Assembly: GCA_018369555.1 (NCBI GenBank)
Contig: JAGZCC010000005.1
Coordinates: 1-62,839, forward strand
Length of the DNA stretch: 62,839 nucleotides
Origin: Thomasclavelia spiroformis
GTDB taxonomy: Bacteria; Bacillota_I; Bacilli_A; Erysipelotrichales; Coprobacillaceae
Direction: 5' to 3'
A program made the position numbers and the translations under genes. How positions within the stretch are numbered: position 1 is the stretch's first letter; each line of letters opens with the position of its first letter. The notes under the pieces were generated by a model. That model saw only the letters and a list, made by a program, of their open reading frames with translations, did no database searches and was not told where the DNA came from. Shown one piece after another: positions 53,254 to 62,640 of the stretch.

Positions 53254-53778
53254 CTAATCTTGATCTTCTTCATATTTAACAATTTCACCAGAAACAGCAT
53301 CAACATCAATATTATATTCGATTGTACCGTTTTTAATTTCTATTTCATATACTTGTCTATTATCATCGCTATCTAATTCACATTTTACTAAATAACCATT
53401 ATTTCCAATACGATCCATAGCAATTTTTTGAGCTTCTTCATTGCTGATAATTGTAGTTTGATTATTTGTAGATTGATTATTTGCTGTTTGGTTATTTGTA
53501 TCAGTTGTAGATGGAACATAATCTTCATCTATTTCATTTTTAGTAATTTTACCTGAAGATGCATCAACTTCAAGTTCATGTTTTTGGTCATTTGCGATGA
53601 TATCAAATTCATAATAACTACGTCCATCATCTGTTTCTTCAACTGCTCTAGTAACTTTACCGTCTACTTCAGCTAAAGCAATTTCTTGTGCTTCATCTAA
53701 TGTGATTGTTTTAGTTGAAGCATTGCTGCATCCTACTAAAATAAATGTAACAAATAATAATGTGATTAATTTTTTCAT
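53254..53778 (-). CDS. PepSY-repeat lipoprotein
   Basis: 174 residues. Signal peptide with lipobox LVGC (Cys17), then two PepSY domains (about residues 25-82 and 110-170) joined by a Thr/Asn/Gln linker with repeated NNQ. DEAQEIALAEVDGKVTRAVE and NEEAQKIAMDRIG start the two repeats. PepSY proteins often inhibit or sense secreted proteases. It overlaps the kinase gene (ATGA), so it is part of the same operon and may act as a sensor partner or target of the system. Confidence 0.9.
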   Translation of the reverse strand: MKKLITLLFVTFILVGCSNASTKTITLDEAQEIALAEVDGKVTRAVEETDDGRSYYEFDIIANDQKHELEVDASSGKITKNEIDEDYVPSTTDTNNQTANNQSTNNQTTIISNEEAQKIAMDRIGNNGYLVKCELDSDDNRQVYEIEIKNGTIEYNIDVDAVSGEIVKYEEDQD

Positions 53779-54845
53779 AAGTCGTTCTCCTCTTCTTTTT
53801 TTAAATTTATTGTAAATTCACTATACTCATTAAGTTTACTAATAACACTAATTTTAAAACCATAATGATCACATAGTCTTTTAGCAATAGCTAAACCTAA
53901 GCCAAAACTATTACTGTTTTTAACTCGCGATTCATCTGTTTTATAAAAACGATTGAAAATATAATTTATTTTACTTTCTTCAATACCTATACCATAATCT
54001 TTAACTTTTAATTCATAATTTATGAATTTCAATTCAATTTTTTTACTATCAGCTTTAGAATACTTTACAGCATTGTCTAATAGTATAATTAACAGTTGTC
54101 GTAAATGTTCTTCAGTAATCCAAATTTTCTTATCGGAATCAATAGTTATTGTAAAAGTGAAATCTGGATGTAATTCTTCAAATTCTTTTATAATTTGATT
54201 AATAATTGGAATGATATTAATGGCTTCTTTACATTTGACCTTCATCTCTCTTGTTAAATGAAGTAATTCATTGCACAACATAATTAATCGATCAGCTTCT
54301 TTACTAGAAATTTCTAATGAAGAATTAAGTATTTCAGGATCATCTTTTCCCCAGCGAAGTAACATGTCTAAGTTTCCTTTGATAATAGCTAAAGGAGTTT
54401 TTAATTCATGTGAAGCATCACTTACAAATTGGTTTTGTTGATTTAAAGATGTTTCTAATTGATCTAAAACATCATTGAATTCTTTACCTAATTGACCTAA
54501 TTCATCATTACCGTCTATTTGTAAACGATGTTTTAAACCATCTTTTTTTATTTGTTTAACATTGTTATTAAATTTGTTAACAGTTTTTAAATATTTATCA
54601 CTAATTGTAATGCCACAAATAATACTGCTTATTAGAGCTGTAATTGCAAGAATAAACAATAGTAATATGATAATACTAGCGATAGGTGTCATAACATCTT
54701 CCGCCATAGTATATATTTTACCAATTATAAGTAGATAATATGTCATATATATGAGTAAGATTAAACTAAATATACCAATAAAACTCATAATAATTAACGA
54801 AGTTGAAAATGTTAGTTGAAAACGAAAAGATTTATTTTTTTTCAT
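53775..54845 (-). CDS. Sensor histidine kinase
   Basis: 356 residues. Two membrane helices close together (about residues 13-37 and 48-72), a HAMP segment, the phosphorylated His in SDASHELKTPLAIIKG, the N box (LLDNAVKYSK) and GLGLAIAKRL. The loop outside the membrane is only about 10 residues, so it probably senses through the membrane or through a partner such as the PepSY proteins. ATGA overlaps with both neighbours. Confidence 0.93.
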   Translation of the reverse strand: MKKNKSFRFQLTFSTSLIIMSFIGIFSLILLIYMTYYLLIIGKIYTMAEDVMTPIASIIILLLFILAITALISSIICGITISDKYLKTVNKFNNNVKQIKKDGLKHRLQIDGNDELGQLGKEFNDVLDQLETSLNQQNQFVSDASHELKTPLAIIKGNLDMLLRWGKDDPEILNSSLEISSKEADRLIMLCNELLHLTREMKVKCKEAINIIPIINQIIKEFEELHPDFTFTITIDSDKKIWITEEHLRQLLIILLDNAVKYSKADSKKIELKFINYELKVKDYGIGIEESKINYIFNRFYKTDESRVKNSNSFGLGLAIAKRLCDHYGFKISVISKLNEYSEFTINLKKEEENDL

Positions 54846-55492
54846 ACTAGTCGATATCCTATTCCACGAATAGTTTCTATATTAATACCTACTAATTTAT
54901 TTCTAAGATAGCGAATATAAACTTCTACAACATTAGTAGAAACATTTTTCTCATAACCCCAAACTTTATTTAAAATATCATTTTTTGTTACAATATTTCC
55001 ACCATTTTTAACTAATAAACTTAATAGATCAAATTCTGTTGTAGTAAGAGTAATTGTTTCATCTTTAAATTTCACATGATGATTTATAACATCAATTTCA
55101 ATTTCACCATATTTATATTTTAATGATTTATTTTGATTTGAAACTCTTCTTAACAAAGCATTTATTCTAGCGAGCAGTTCTTCCATTGCAAATGGTTTAG
55201 CTAAATAATCATCAGCTCCCACTTGTAAGCCATTTACTTTATCCATGACTTCGTCTCTAGCTGTCAGCATAATAATAGGTGTTTGTTTTTTTAAACGAAG
55301 TTGCCGGCATACTTCAATTCCATTGATTCTAGGTAACATCAAATCAAGAAGAATCAATTCATAATCTTGATTAAGAGCTTTGTTTAGACCACTTTCACCA
55401 TCAAAAGCTTGATCACATTCATAATTTGCATGTGTTAATTCTAGCTTTAATAAATTAGAGATATTTTTTTCATCTTCAATAATCAATATCAT
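54842..55492 (-). CDS. OmpR-family response regulator
   Basis: 216 residues. Receiver with phosphoacceptor D50 in LILLDLMLPRINGIE and the Lys of YLAKPF, then a winged-helix domain (LTTTEFDLLSLLVKNGGNIV, ETIRGIGYRLV). The ATG at 55492 follows GAGGAGGG. It overlaps the PepSY membrane gene upstream by 17 nt and the kinase by 4 nt. Confidence 0.93.
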   Translation of the reverse strand: MILIIEDEKNISNLLKLELTHANYECDQAFDGESGLNKALNQDYELILLDLMLPRINGIEVCRQLRLKKQTPIIMLTARDEVMDKVNGLQVGADDYLAKPFAMEELLARINALLRRVSNQNKSLKYKYGEIEIDVINHHVKFKDETITLTTTEFDLLSLLVKNGGNIVTKNDILNKVWGYEKNVSTNVVEVYIRYLRNKLVGINIETIRGIGYRLV

Positions 55493-55799
55493 TATATCCC
55501 TCCTCGTATTCATAACTAACAATTTTACCATCTTTAGCATTAATAACAACATCTATTACTTCTTGATTAGAGTTTTGAATTTCTAAATCATAATAAATTT
55601 GAAAATCATCATAATCTATATTAGAAGAAATAATAGTTCCTGAAAAAGTTCTTAATGCGATTAAATGCGCTTGACTTTTCGAATAATTGATGTTTGTAAG
55701 AGTTGTATGAAGGATGTATATTCCAACAATAATAATTATAACCATTATTATTGAAATACTTATAATTAATTGTTTTTTATACTTTGAAAGTATTTGCAT
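55476..55799 (-). CDS. Membrane-anchored single PepSY-domain protein
   Basis: 107 residues. One N-terminal helix (QLIISISIIMVIIIIVGIYI) followed by a single PepSY domain (KSQAHLIALRTFSGTIISSN to DGKIVSYEYEEG). It is the first gene of the operon, and its end overlaps the response regulator. With the distal PepSY lipoprotein it brackets the two-component system. GGAGGGATAGTA precedes the ATG. Confidence 0.88.
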   Translation of the reverse strand: MQILSKYKKQLIISISIIMVIIIIVGIYILHTTLTNINYSKSQAHLIALRTFSGTIISSNIDYDDFQIYYDLEIQNSNQEVIDVVINAKDGKIVSYEYEEGYNDIDY

Positions 55800-55918
55800 T
55801 ACTATCCCTCCTCTCGACTATATAATAACCTATTTTAATGATTTATACCTTAAAGTTTGATAATAATTAAATAAGAATTTTCTCAGTTTACTTGATATAA
55901 TATAAAAAAGGAGGAATT

Positions 55919-56503
55919 ATGAAGGTATTAGTTATATATTGTCATCCAAGTAATAATAGTTTTACATATGAAGTTAAAAATGAATTTATTAGAGGATTAC
56001 ATGATGGAAATCATGAATATACTTTATTAGATTTATATGCTTTAGATTTTAAAGAAACTTTTAGTGAAAGTGAATATTTACGAGAAGTATTTTATAATGA
56101 AAAGATAGATATTTTAGATGATGTAAAAGAATTTCAAAAATTAATTAATCAAAATAATGCCTTAGTATTTATTTATCCGGTATTTTGGGGTGAAGCTCCC
56201 AGTAAATTAGTTAGGTGGTTTCAGTGAGTTTGGACATATGGATTTGCTTATGGTAACAATGCAAGCATGAAGCAACTAGATAAGGTATTGATGTTAGTTA
56301 CTATGGGTGGTGATTTAAATGAGCCAATTAGACAAGCAGAAGTAGAGGCAATGAAAGTAATAATGTTTGAAAATCGAATAGGAAATAGGAGTAAAGAGAA
56401 GGAAATGGTTGTGTTTGATCGAATGTCTAGAGATTATGTAAATCGAAGTAATAATTTTAATAATAATTTAAAACGAGCATATTGCTTGGGTAAAAACTTT
56501 TGA
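55919..56503 (+). pseudogene. Flavodoxin-fold NAD(P)H oxidoreductase interrupted by TGA
   Basis: 195 codons in one frame. The first 102 residues (VLVIYCHPSNNSFTYEVKNE to FIYPVFWGEAPSKLVRWF) are the FMN-binding part of the flavodoxin_2 / quinone reductase family. At 56225-56227 an in-frame TGA stands where the family has Arg (WFDRVWTYG becomes WFQ-stop-VWTYG). After it VWTYGFAYG, LMLVTMGGDLNEPIRQAEV and a normal end continue. A CGA to TGA change plus an altered preceding codon explains it. The protein is either truncated and inactive, or made by readthrough. AAAAGGAGGAATT precedes the ATG. Confidence 0.75.
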
Positions 56504-56590
56504 AATAAAAGAATTTATTATCGTGATAAAAAACGCTACTATTTTTTTTAATATTCGTGTATAATTGCAATGAAGGAGTGATAAGTAAAG

Positions 56591-57256
56591 ATGTATAAAT
56601 ACTTAGAGCCATATGCAGCAATGGTAGAATTCTTAGGAAAAGCTCTAGGGGATAATGTAGAGATTGCTTTACATGATTTAACTTCTAAAGAGCAAGAAAT
56701 TGTTGCAATTGCAAATAATCATAATTCTGGAAGGGAAATAGGAGCTAAGTTATCTAATTTATCAATGCATTATTTAGATGATAAACAATATCTAGATCAT
56801 GATTATGTTTTAAATTATAAGACAACTGGACCTGATGGTAAGTTAATGAGAGCAGCTACTTACTTTATTAAAGAAGAAGGTAAAGAGTTGCCAGTAGGGA
56901 TGTTATGTGTTAATGTAAATATCTCTGATTTTGAATATTTGACTTCTACAATCAAGAAAATTTTAGGAATTAAAGATGAAAAAGATATTGAGTTTAAAAT
57001 GGACAATCCAGTTGAAATTTTATCTTCTCCTTTAGATGAAATGATTGATATGTATGTTAAAGAATGCCTTGAAAAAATGGGATTTCCTAGTTATTTCTTG
57101 GCAGAACGTTTAAATGTGGATGAGAAAATAAAAGTTGTAAAATATTTACAGGAAAAAGGAACTTTTAAGGTTAAAGGAGCGATTGTGTTAGTTGCAGAGA
57201 AACTGGCAGTTTCTGAACCAACAGTTTATCGTTATTTAAAAAAGATGGAAAAATAG
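56591..57256 (+). CDS. YheO-type PAS/HTH transcriptional regulator
   Basis: 221 residues. The N-terminal PAS-like YheO domain (YAAMVEFLGKALGDNVEIAL and GMLCVNVNISDF) is followed by a C-terminal HTH (FKVKGAIVLVAEKLAVSEPT, VYRYLKK). Members of this family control amino acid or redox genes; the target here is unknown. It lies 10 nt before the pyrophosphatase gene. The damaged oxidoreductase upstream could have been a target. GAAGGAGTG precedes the start. Confidence 0.88.
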   Translation: MYKYLEPYAAMVEFLGKALGDNVEIALHDLTSKEQEIVAIANNHNSGREIGAKLSNLSMHYLDDKQYLDHDYVLNYKTTGPDGKLMRAATYFIKEEGKELPVGMLCVNVNISDFEYLTSTIKKILGIKDEKDIEFKMDNPVEILSSPLDEMIDMYVKECLEKMGFPSYFLAERLNVDEKIKVVKYLQEKGTFKVKGAIVLVAEKLAVSEPTVYRYLKKMEK

Positions 57257-57265
57257 GAGGTTAAA

Positions 57266-58906
57266 ATGAAAGAATTAGTTTATGTAAGTGGGCATAGAAA
57301 TCCAGATACAGATTCTATTTGTTCAGCAATCGGTTATGCTTATTTATTAAAGGCGCTTGATCGTTATAATGCGATTCCAGTTAGATTAGGAGAAATTAAT
57401 CGAGAAACTGAATATATTTTAAAGAGATTTCATATTGAAATTCCAATGTTATTAAAAACAGTTAAACAAAAAGTTGAAGATCTAAATTATGATAAAGTAA
57501 CTGTTTTTTCTAAAGAGTTGACATTAAAAACCGCTTGGTCTTTAATGAAACAACAAAATTTAAAGTCTGCTCCAATTTTAGATGATCATGGACAATTATT
57601 AGGATTATTATCAACTTCTAATATTGTTGAGGGATATATGGAAAAATGGGATAGTAGTTTATTAAAAGAGGCTCATACTCCAATTGAAAATGTCATTGAT
57701 ACATTAGAAGCATCAATTCTTTACTTGAATAAAAATTTGAAATTTATTGAAGGTGACTTACATATTGCAGCAATGCGTGGAGAAGAAGCTAAAAAACGGA
57801 TTAAATCTGGTGATATTGTTATTGTTGGTGGAGATCGTGAAGATGCGGTTAATTCAATGATTGAAGCAGATGTATCTTTGATTATTTTGACAGGTTCTTT
57901 AGATGTTGATGCGACCATGTTAAATAAATTAAAAGAAAAAGGAATTAGTGTTATTTCTACACCGTATAACACATATTTAACATCGCAACAAATCATTCAA
58001 GCTATTCCAGTTGAATATATTATGCAAAAAGGTGATCTAAAACTATTTACTACTGATGATACATTAGATCATGTAAAAGAAGTAATGAGTGAAACTAGAT
58101 ATCGTAGTTATCCTGTACTTGATTTAAATAATCGTTGTGTAGGTAGTATTTCACGTTTTGCTTTATTGAAAGGTTTAAGAAAAAAGGTTATTTTAGTTGA
58201 TCATAACGAAAGAGGGCAATCAATTCCAGGTATTGATGAGGCTGATATTCTTGAAATTGTTGATCATCATCGAGTTGCTGATATTCGAACTGTAGGACCT
58301 TTATTATTTAGAGGGGAACCGTTAGGTTCAACTGCAACTATTGTTACAAAGATTTTTGATGAAAATGATATTGAAATACCACAAGCGATTGCAGGTGCAT
58401 TGCTAGGTGCAATTATTTCTGATACATTATTGTTTAAGTCACCAACATGTACACCGGTTGATACTAAAACAGCGCGTAAGTTAGCTAAAATTGCAGGTGT
58501 TGATATTGAAGAATTTGCTATGGAAATGTTTAAAGCAGGAACTTCATTAGTTGGTAAAACAGTTGAAGAAATTTTTAATCAAGATTTTAAAAAGTTTTCA
58601 TTTGAAACAGGAACTGTAGGTGTAGGACAAGTTAATTCGATGGATATTGAAGGCTTTTTACCATATAAAGAAGAAATGTTAGAATATATGAATAAATTTG
58701 CAAAAGATAATAATTTAGAATTTACTTTATTATTATTAACAGATATTATTAATGCAAATAGTGAAATTTTTGTGGCAGGACCAAAACCACAATTAGTTGA
58801 ACAAGCATTTAATATTAGCTTGAATGATTATCAAGCGACATTAAATGGTGTTATTTCTCGTAAAAAACAAGTCGTTCCAGCTATTACTACGGTGATGAGT
58901 AAATAA
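57266..58906 (+). CDS. CBS/DRTGG manganese-dependent inorganic pyrophosphatase
   Basis: 546 residues. The DHH phosphatase domain is split by a regulatory insert: start VSGHRNPDTDSICSAIGYAY, then CBS 1 (about residues 75-130), a DRTGG domain, CBS 2 (about 250-300), then VDHNERGQSIPGIDEADI with DHHRVAD, and the DHHA2 domain ending in SRKKQVVPAI. It hydrolyses pyrophosphate with Mn2+, and adenine nucleotides or diadenosine polyphosphates bound at CBS regulate it. Length is typical of the CBS form. Confidence 0.95.
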   Translation: MKELVYVSGHRNPDTDSICSAIGYAYLLKALDRYNAIPVRLGEINRETEYILKRFHIEIPMLLKTVKQKVEDLNYDKVTVFSKELTLKTAWSLMKQQNLKSAPILDDHGQLLGLLSTSNIVEGYMEKWDSSLLKEAHTPIENVIDTLEASILYLNKNLKFIEGDLHIAAMRGEEAKKRIKSGDIVIVGGDREDAVNSMIEADVSLIILTGSLDVDATMLNKLKEKGISVISTPYNTYLTSQQIIQAIPVEYIMQKGDLKLFTTDDTLDHVKEVMSETRYRSYPVLDLNNRCVGSISRFALLKGLRKKVILVDHNERGQSIPGIDEADILEIVDHHRVADIRTVGPLLFRGEPLGSTATIVTKIFDENDIEIPQAIAGALLGAIISDTLLFKSPTCTPVDTKTARKLAKIAGVDIEEFAMEMFKAGTSLVGKTVEEIFNQDFKKFSFETGTVGVGQVNSMDIEGFLPYKEEMLEYMNKFAKDNNLEFTLLLLTDIINANSEIFVAGPKPQLVEQAFNISLNDYQATLNGVISRKKQVVPAITTVMSK

Positions 58907-58907
58907 A

Positions 58908-59174
58908 ATGAGATTAGATAAATTTTTAAAGGTTTCAAGAATTATCAAAAGAAGAACTTTATCTAAAGAGATAAGTGAAAGTTCGCGAGTTAAAGTTAAT
59001 GGAAAAATAGCTAAACCTAGCACTAAACTTAAAGTTGGTGATGAAATTGAGATTGAATTTGGACGTAGCTTATTAACAGTTAAAGTTAAAGAATTAAAAG
59101 AGCATGTATTAAAAGAAGATAGTACAATGCTCTATGAGATAATTGATGAACAAAGAATTGAACGTAATATATAA
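58908..59174 (+). CDS. rqcP: S4-domain RNA-binding protein RqcP
   Basis: 88 residues. One S4 domain (MRLDKFLKVSRIIKRRTLSK, RVKVNGKIAKPSTKLKVGDE, IEIEFG) makes up most of it. RqcP (YabO) joins RqcH in ribosome-associated quality control, adding alanine tails to stalled peptides. In Bacillus it lies near divIC and mazG; here it follows the pyrophosphatase with a 1-nt gap. A bidirectional terminator follows. Confidence 0.92.
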   Translation: MRLDKFLKVSRIIKRRTLSKEISESSRVKVNGKIAKPSTKLKVGDEIEIEFGRSLLTVKVKELKEHVLKEDSTMLYEIIDEQRIERNI

Positions 59175-59202
59175 AAGCAAAGGCATAACAACCTTTGCTT
59201 TT
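59173..59202. terminator. Bidirectional terminator, rqcP / ABC permease
   Basis: AAAAGCAAAGG (59173-59183) and CCTTTGCTTTT (59192-59202) form an 11-bp stem. It covers the stop codons of both convergent genes. Confidence 0.85.
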
Positions 59203-60001
59203 ATAATGACATACTTTTTCTTTTAAAAACGACTGCACCAATAATACTACAAACAATAGCGATGATCGCTAATCCTCCTAGCATCAAATAGGCTTCATTA
59301 TTCCCACTTATTAATTTATTAGAATCAAATAAAGTAAGAATCGTCATATATTTCAACCACTCCATACTACCTTCCATATTTGATAACATTTGAATTAGGA
59401 TAAAAATAATTGGAAAACCAGCCCCAAATAATGTAGCTAAACGATATTCATTAAAAATACTTGAACACATAAAACAAATTCCTAAAAGAGCTAAATGTAA
59501 AATATATACCCCAATATTGATTGATATATATGCTAAAATATCTAATTTATCAGGAAACATTATTTGTGAACATATAATTCCTAGTCCAGTGCAAAACAAA
59601 ATCAATACAAACATATTAGATACAATTACTAACATTTCTGTAGTCCATACAGTTGTACGTTTTACACCACTACTAAGTAAATAGCTCATTACCCCATTAT
59701 CAACCTTTTTTACAAGTAATCTTAATGATAGGATAATTCCAAATATTAAAGGAAAAACGATCATAATAAATCCATATAAATATTCAGCAATAAAATCAAC
59801 TAAAGTATCAGGTGTACCACTCATTCCTACCATTGCCATAATTTCGGGCATACTTTTTGAAAAAACTTCCAATGCAGAGCCTAATTCAGGATCATACATA
59901 CTTATCATAATTGTTGTATACATAGTTAGGATTAAACAAAAAATAATTAAAATTTTATAATTTGTTTTCCATTCTAATTTAAATAAAGCTTTATTAAACA
60001 T
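59201..60001 (-). CDS. ABC transporter permease
   Basis: 266 residues with six membrane helices (ILIIFCLILTMYTTIMISMY first; GLAIIAIVCSIIGAVVFKRK last). It matches ABC-2 type permeases that export lipids, drugs or peptides. The ATG at 60001 follows GGAGGTGA inside the ATPase gene; the 8-nt overlap couples the two. Substrate unknown. Confidence 0.88.
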   Translation of the reverse strand: MFNKALFKLEWKTNYKILIIFCLILTMYTTIMISMYDPELGSALEVFSKSMPEIMAMVGMSGTPDTLVDFIAEYLYGFIMIVFPLIFGIILSLRLLVKKVDNGVMSYLLSSGVKRTTVWTTEMLVIVSNMFVLILFCTGLGIICSQIMFPDKLDILAYISINIGVYILHLALLGICFMCSSIFNEYRLATLFGAGFPIIFILIQMLSNMEGSMEWLKYMTILTLFDSNKLISGNNEAYLMLGGLAIIAIVCSIIGAVVFKRKSMSL

Positions 60002-60887
60002 GATCAATTTCACCTCCATAAAAGTGCATAAAGATCTCTTCTAAACTTTGATTAACAATATCTAGATTTATAATTTGATAATTATTTAAACAGGCAATAA
60101 GTTCATTGATTTCGTTTTGAATAACGACTTCAACAACATTATTATTTATATTTTTAATAGAAAAATTTTCTTTTTTAAATCTATCAATATCTTTAATGTT
60201 TTTAAAAGTGATTGCATATATTTTATGTTTAGATTTTCTTAAAGTATCAATATCTTCAATACTAACTATTTTCCCTTGCTTAATAATTCCTACGCGATTA
60301 CAAGTTTTTTCAACTTCTTCAAATATATGTGAAGACATTAAAATAGTTTTACCACGTCTTTTTTCTTCAAGAATCAGATTTACAAACTCATTTTGCATTA
60401 ATGGATCTAATCCACTTGTTGGTTCATCTAAAATTAAAATATCTGGATCGTGCATAAAAGCAACAACTATGCCTACTTTTTGCTTCATTCCTTTAGACAT
60501 CTTTTTAATCTTGCACCTAGGGTCGAGCTCAAAACGTTTGATAAGTTCATTTGCTCTTTCTAAATTCTTCATACCTCGATAATCAGCCATGAATTTAATG
60601 AATTGGATACCACTAATTTCTTCCATTAAATTAATTTCACCAGGTATATATCCAATCTTTTTTTGAATAAGATCAATATCTTTATTACAATCAAGACCAT
60701 TAATTATGCATTTTTTTTCTTTTGGAATTATAAAACCTAATAAGTGTCTAATAGTTGTTGTTTTACCTGCGCCATTAGGGCCTAAAAAACCAAATATTTC
60801 TCCTTTTTTTATTGTAAAAGTAACATCAAAAATACCTTTTCCATTACCATAATCTTTAGTTAAATTATTGCTCTTAATTATCTCCAT
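59994..60887 (-). CDS. ABC transporter ATPase
   Basis: 297 residues. Walker A GPNGAGKTTT (about residue 36), signature MSKGMKQKVG, Walker B ILILDEPTSGLDPLMQNEFV and switch His in MSSHIFEEVE. The C-terminal extension of about 70 residues after the fold, and the FGFLGPNGAG motif, are typical of the CcmA/DrrA-like exporters of the ABC-2 type. Partner of the permease downstream. AGGAGGGGATATT precedes the ATG. Confidence 0.92.
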   Translation of the reverse strand: MEIIKSNNLTKDYGNGKGIFDVTFTIKKGEIFGFLGPNGAGKTTTIRHLLGFIIPKEKKCIINGLDCNKDIDLIQKKIGYIPGEINLMEEISGIQFIKFMADYRGMKNLERANELIKRFELDPRCKIKKMSKGMKQKVGIVVAFMHDPDILILDEPTSGLDPLMQNEFVNLILEEKRRGKTILMSSHIFEEVEKTCNRVGIIKQGKIVSIEDIDTLRKSKHKIYAITFKNIKDIDRFKKENFSIKNINNNVVEVVIQNEINELIACLNNYQIINLDIVNQSLEEIFMHFYGGEIDHV

Positions 60888-60989
60888 AAAATATCCCCTC
60901 CTTTTATGTTATTTTATAATTAATGATATGAATTAACAAGTTATCTATTATATATTTATTTATATTGATTGAGAAATATTGTAAATTGG

Positions 60990-61003
60990 TATACTATAGT
61001 ATA
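60990..61003. promoter_or_regulatory. Palindrome upstream of apeA
   Basis: TATACTATAGTATA is a perfect 14-base palindrome 21 nt before the apeA start. It contains -10-like TATACT and may be both promoter element and operator. Confidence 0.4.
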
Positions 61004-61024
61004 AAGAAATGAAAGGAGAATTAT

Positions 61025-62392
61025 ATGTACGCAAAAAATGCATGGGAAAAATATGATGATAAACAAATCGAAAAGATAATGGATTTTAATGAAGGATATA
61101 AAAAATTTATTACTAATGGAAAAACAGAAAGATTATGTGTCAAAGAAGCAGTTACTAAAGCAATTGATGCAGGATATAAAAATCTAGATGATGTTGATAT
61201 TTTAAAACCTGGGGATAAGGTTTATGTAACTAATATGAATAAAAATATTGCTTTATTTGTAATTGGTAAACAACCAATTGAAAAAGGACTTAGAATATTA
61301 GGAGCACATATCGATTCACCTAGATTGGATTTAAAACAAAATCCGCTATATGAAAGTGAAGGATTTGCTTTATTGGATACACACTATTATGGAGGTGTGA
61401 AAAAATATCAATGGGTTACAATTCCTTTATCTATGATTGGGGTAGTAGTAAAAAAAGATGGAACCGTAATTGATGTAAATATTGGTGAAGATGAAAATGA
61501 TCCAGTAGTTGGAATTAGTGATTTATTAGTTCATTTATCAGCTGATCAATTGAAAAAAGAGGCTGCTAAGGTAATTGAAGGTGAAGATTTAGATGTTACT
61601 GTAGCAAGTATGCCATTAAAAGATAGTGAAAAAGATACAGTTAAAGCTAATGTGTTAAGAATTTTAAAAGAAAAATATGATTTTGAAGAAGAAGATTTTT
61701 TAAGTGCAGAAATTGAAATTGTACCAAGTGGTAAAGCACGTGATTATGGAATTGATCGTAGTATGGTAGCAGGATATGGACATGACGATCGAGTGTGTGC
61801 TTATACATCATTGATGGCTATTTTGGATATTGACTTACCAGAATATACTAGTTGCTGTATATTAGTAGATAAAGAAGAAATTGGAAGCGTTGGAGCAACT
61901 GGAGCACATTCTTTATTTTTTGAAAATATAGTTAGTGAATTGTTATCTAAACAAGGTGTTGACAGTTTTATTAAAACACGAAAAGCAATGGCTAATTCAA
62001 AGATGTTATCGAGTGATGTTAGTGCTGGAGTAGATCCTTTATATTTAAGTGTTAATGATAAGAAAAATGCCGCTTATTTAGGAAGAGGAATTGTTTTCAA
62101 TAAATATACTGGGTCTCGTGGTAAAAGTGGATCAAATGATGCAAATCCTGAATATGTTGCGCAAATTAGAAAAATCTTAGATGATGAAAATGTTTATTAT
62201 CAAACTGCAGAGCTTGGTAAAGTTGACCAAGGAGGTGGCGGAACTATCGCTTATATTCTTGGAAATTATAATATGAATGTTATTGACGCTGGAGTTGCGG
62301 TTTTAAATATGCATGCACCAATGGAAATTGTAAGTAAAGTTGATGTTTATGAAGCGTATTTAGCATATCGAACATTTTTACAAAAAATTTAA
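61025..62392 (+). CDS. M18-family aminopeptidase
   Basis: 455 residues. Zinc ligands and active-site residues are visible: GAHIDSPRLDLKQNP (His, Asp), VDKEEIGSVGATGA (Glu pair) and MLSSDVSAGVDP. GYGHDDRVCAYTSL carries the bridging Asp. M18 enzymes cut amino-terminal residues, often acidic or neutral ones, as cytoplasmic dodecamers. Length is as in clostridial ApeA. GAAAGGAGAATT precedes the ATG. Monocistronic, with a terminator right after. Confidence 0.93.
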   Translation: MYAKNAWEKYDDKQIEKIMDFNEGYKKFITNGKTERLCVKEAVTKAIDAGYKNLDDVDILKPGDKVYVTNMNKNIALFVIGKQPIEKGLRILGAHIDSPRLDLKQNPLYESEGFALLDTHYYGGVKKYQWVTIPLSMIGVVVKKDGTVIDVNIGEDENDPVVGISDLLVHLSADQLKKEAAKVIEGEDLDVTVASMPLKDSEKDTVKANVLRILKEKYDFEEEDFLSAEIEIVPSGKARDYGIDRSMVAGYGHDDRVCAYTSLMAILDIDLPEYTSCCILVDKEEIGSVGATGAHSLFFENIVSELLSKQGVDSFIKTRKAMANSKMLSSDVSAGVDPLYLSVNDKKNAAYLGRGIVFNKYTGSRGKSGSNDANPEYVAQIRKILDDENVYYQTAELGKVDQGGGGTIAYILGNYNMNVIDAGVAVLNMHAPMEIVSKVDVYEAYLAYRTFLQKI

Positions 62393-62398
62393 TTGATG

Positions 62399-62425
62399 AA
62401 GGTACCTATATGCAGGTACCTTTTA
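62399..62425 (+). terminator. Terminator of the aminopeptidase gene
   Basis: AAGGTACC (62399-62406) and GGTACCTT (62415-62422) with an 8-base loop, followed by T. Confidence 0.8.
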
Positions 62426-62640
62426 TTATGAGATAAAAAAATTGTATTTTATATTACATTTTTTTTAAATATTTAAAATATTTTTTCAGTGTTATACTTA
62501 TGTTAGTACATGCTATAGAAAGGGATGTTACTTTGAATAGGCATGACCTTGAATAACATTAAAGGGAGGCGATAATTTTATTTATAGTACAATGGAATAA
62601 TTACTAAAAATATTTAAAATAAATTTTTAGAGAAAGGCAA

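Noticed and set aside
56225..56227. TGA read as selenocysteine or tryptophan
   Set aside because: The family has Arg here, no SECIS-like stem was seen after it, and TGA clearly acts as a stop in overlapping genes at 54842 and 53775 while Trp uses TGG.
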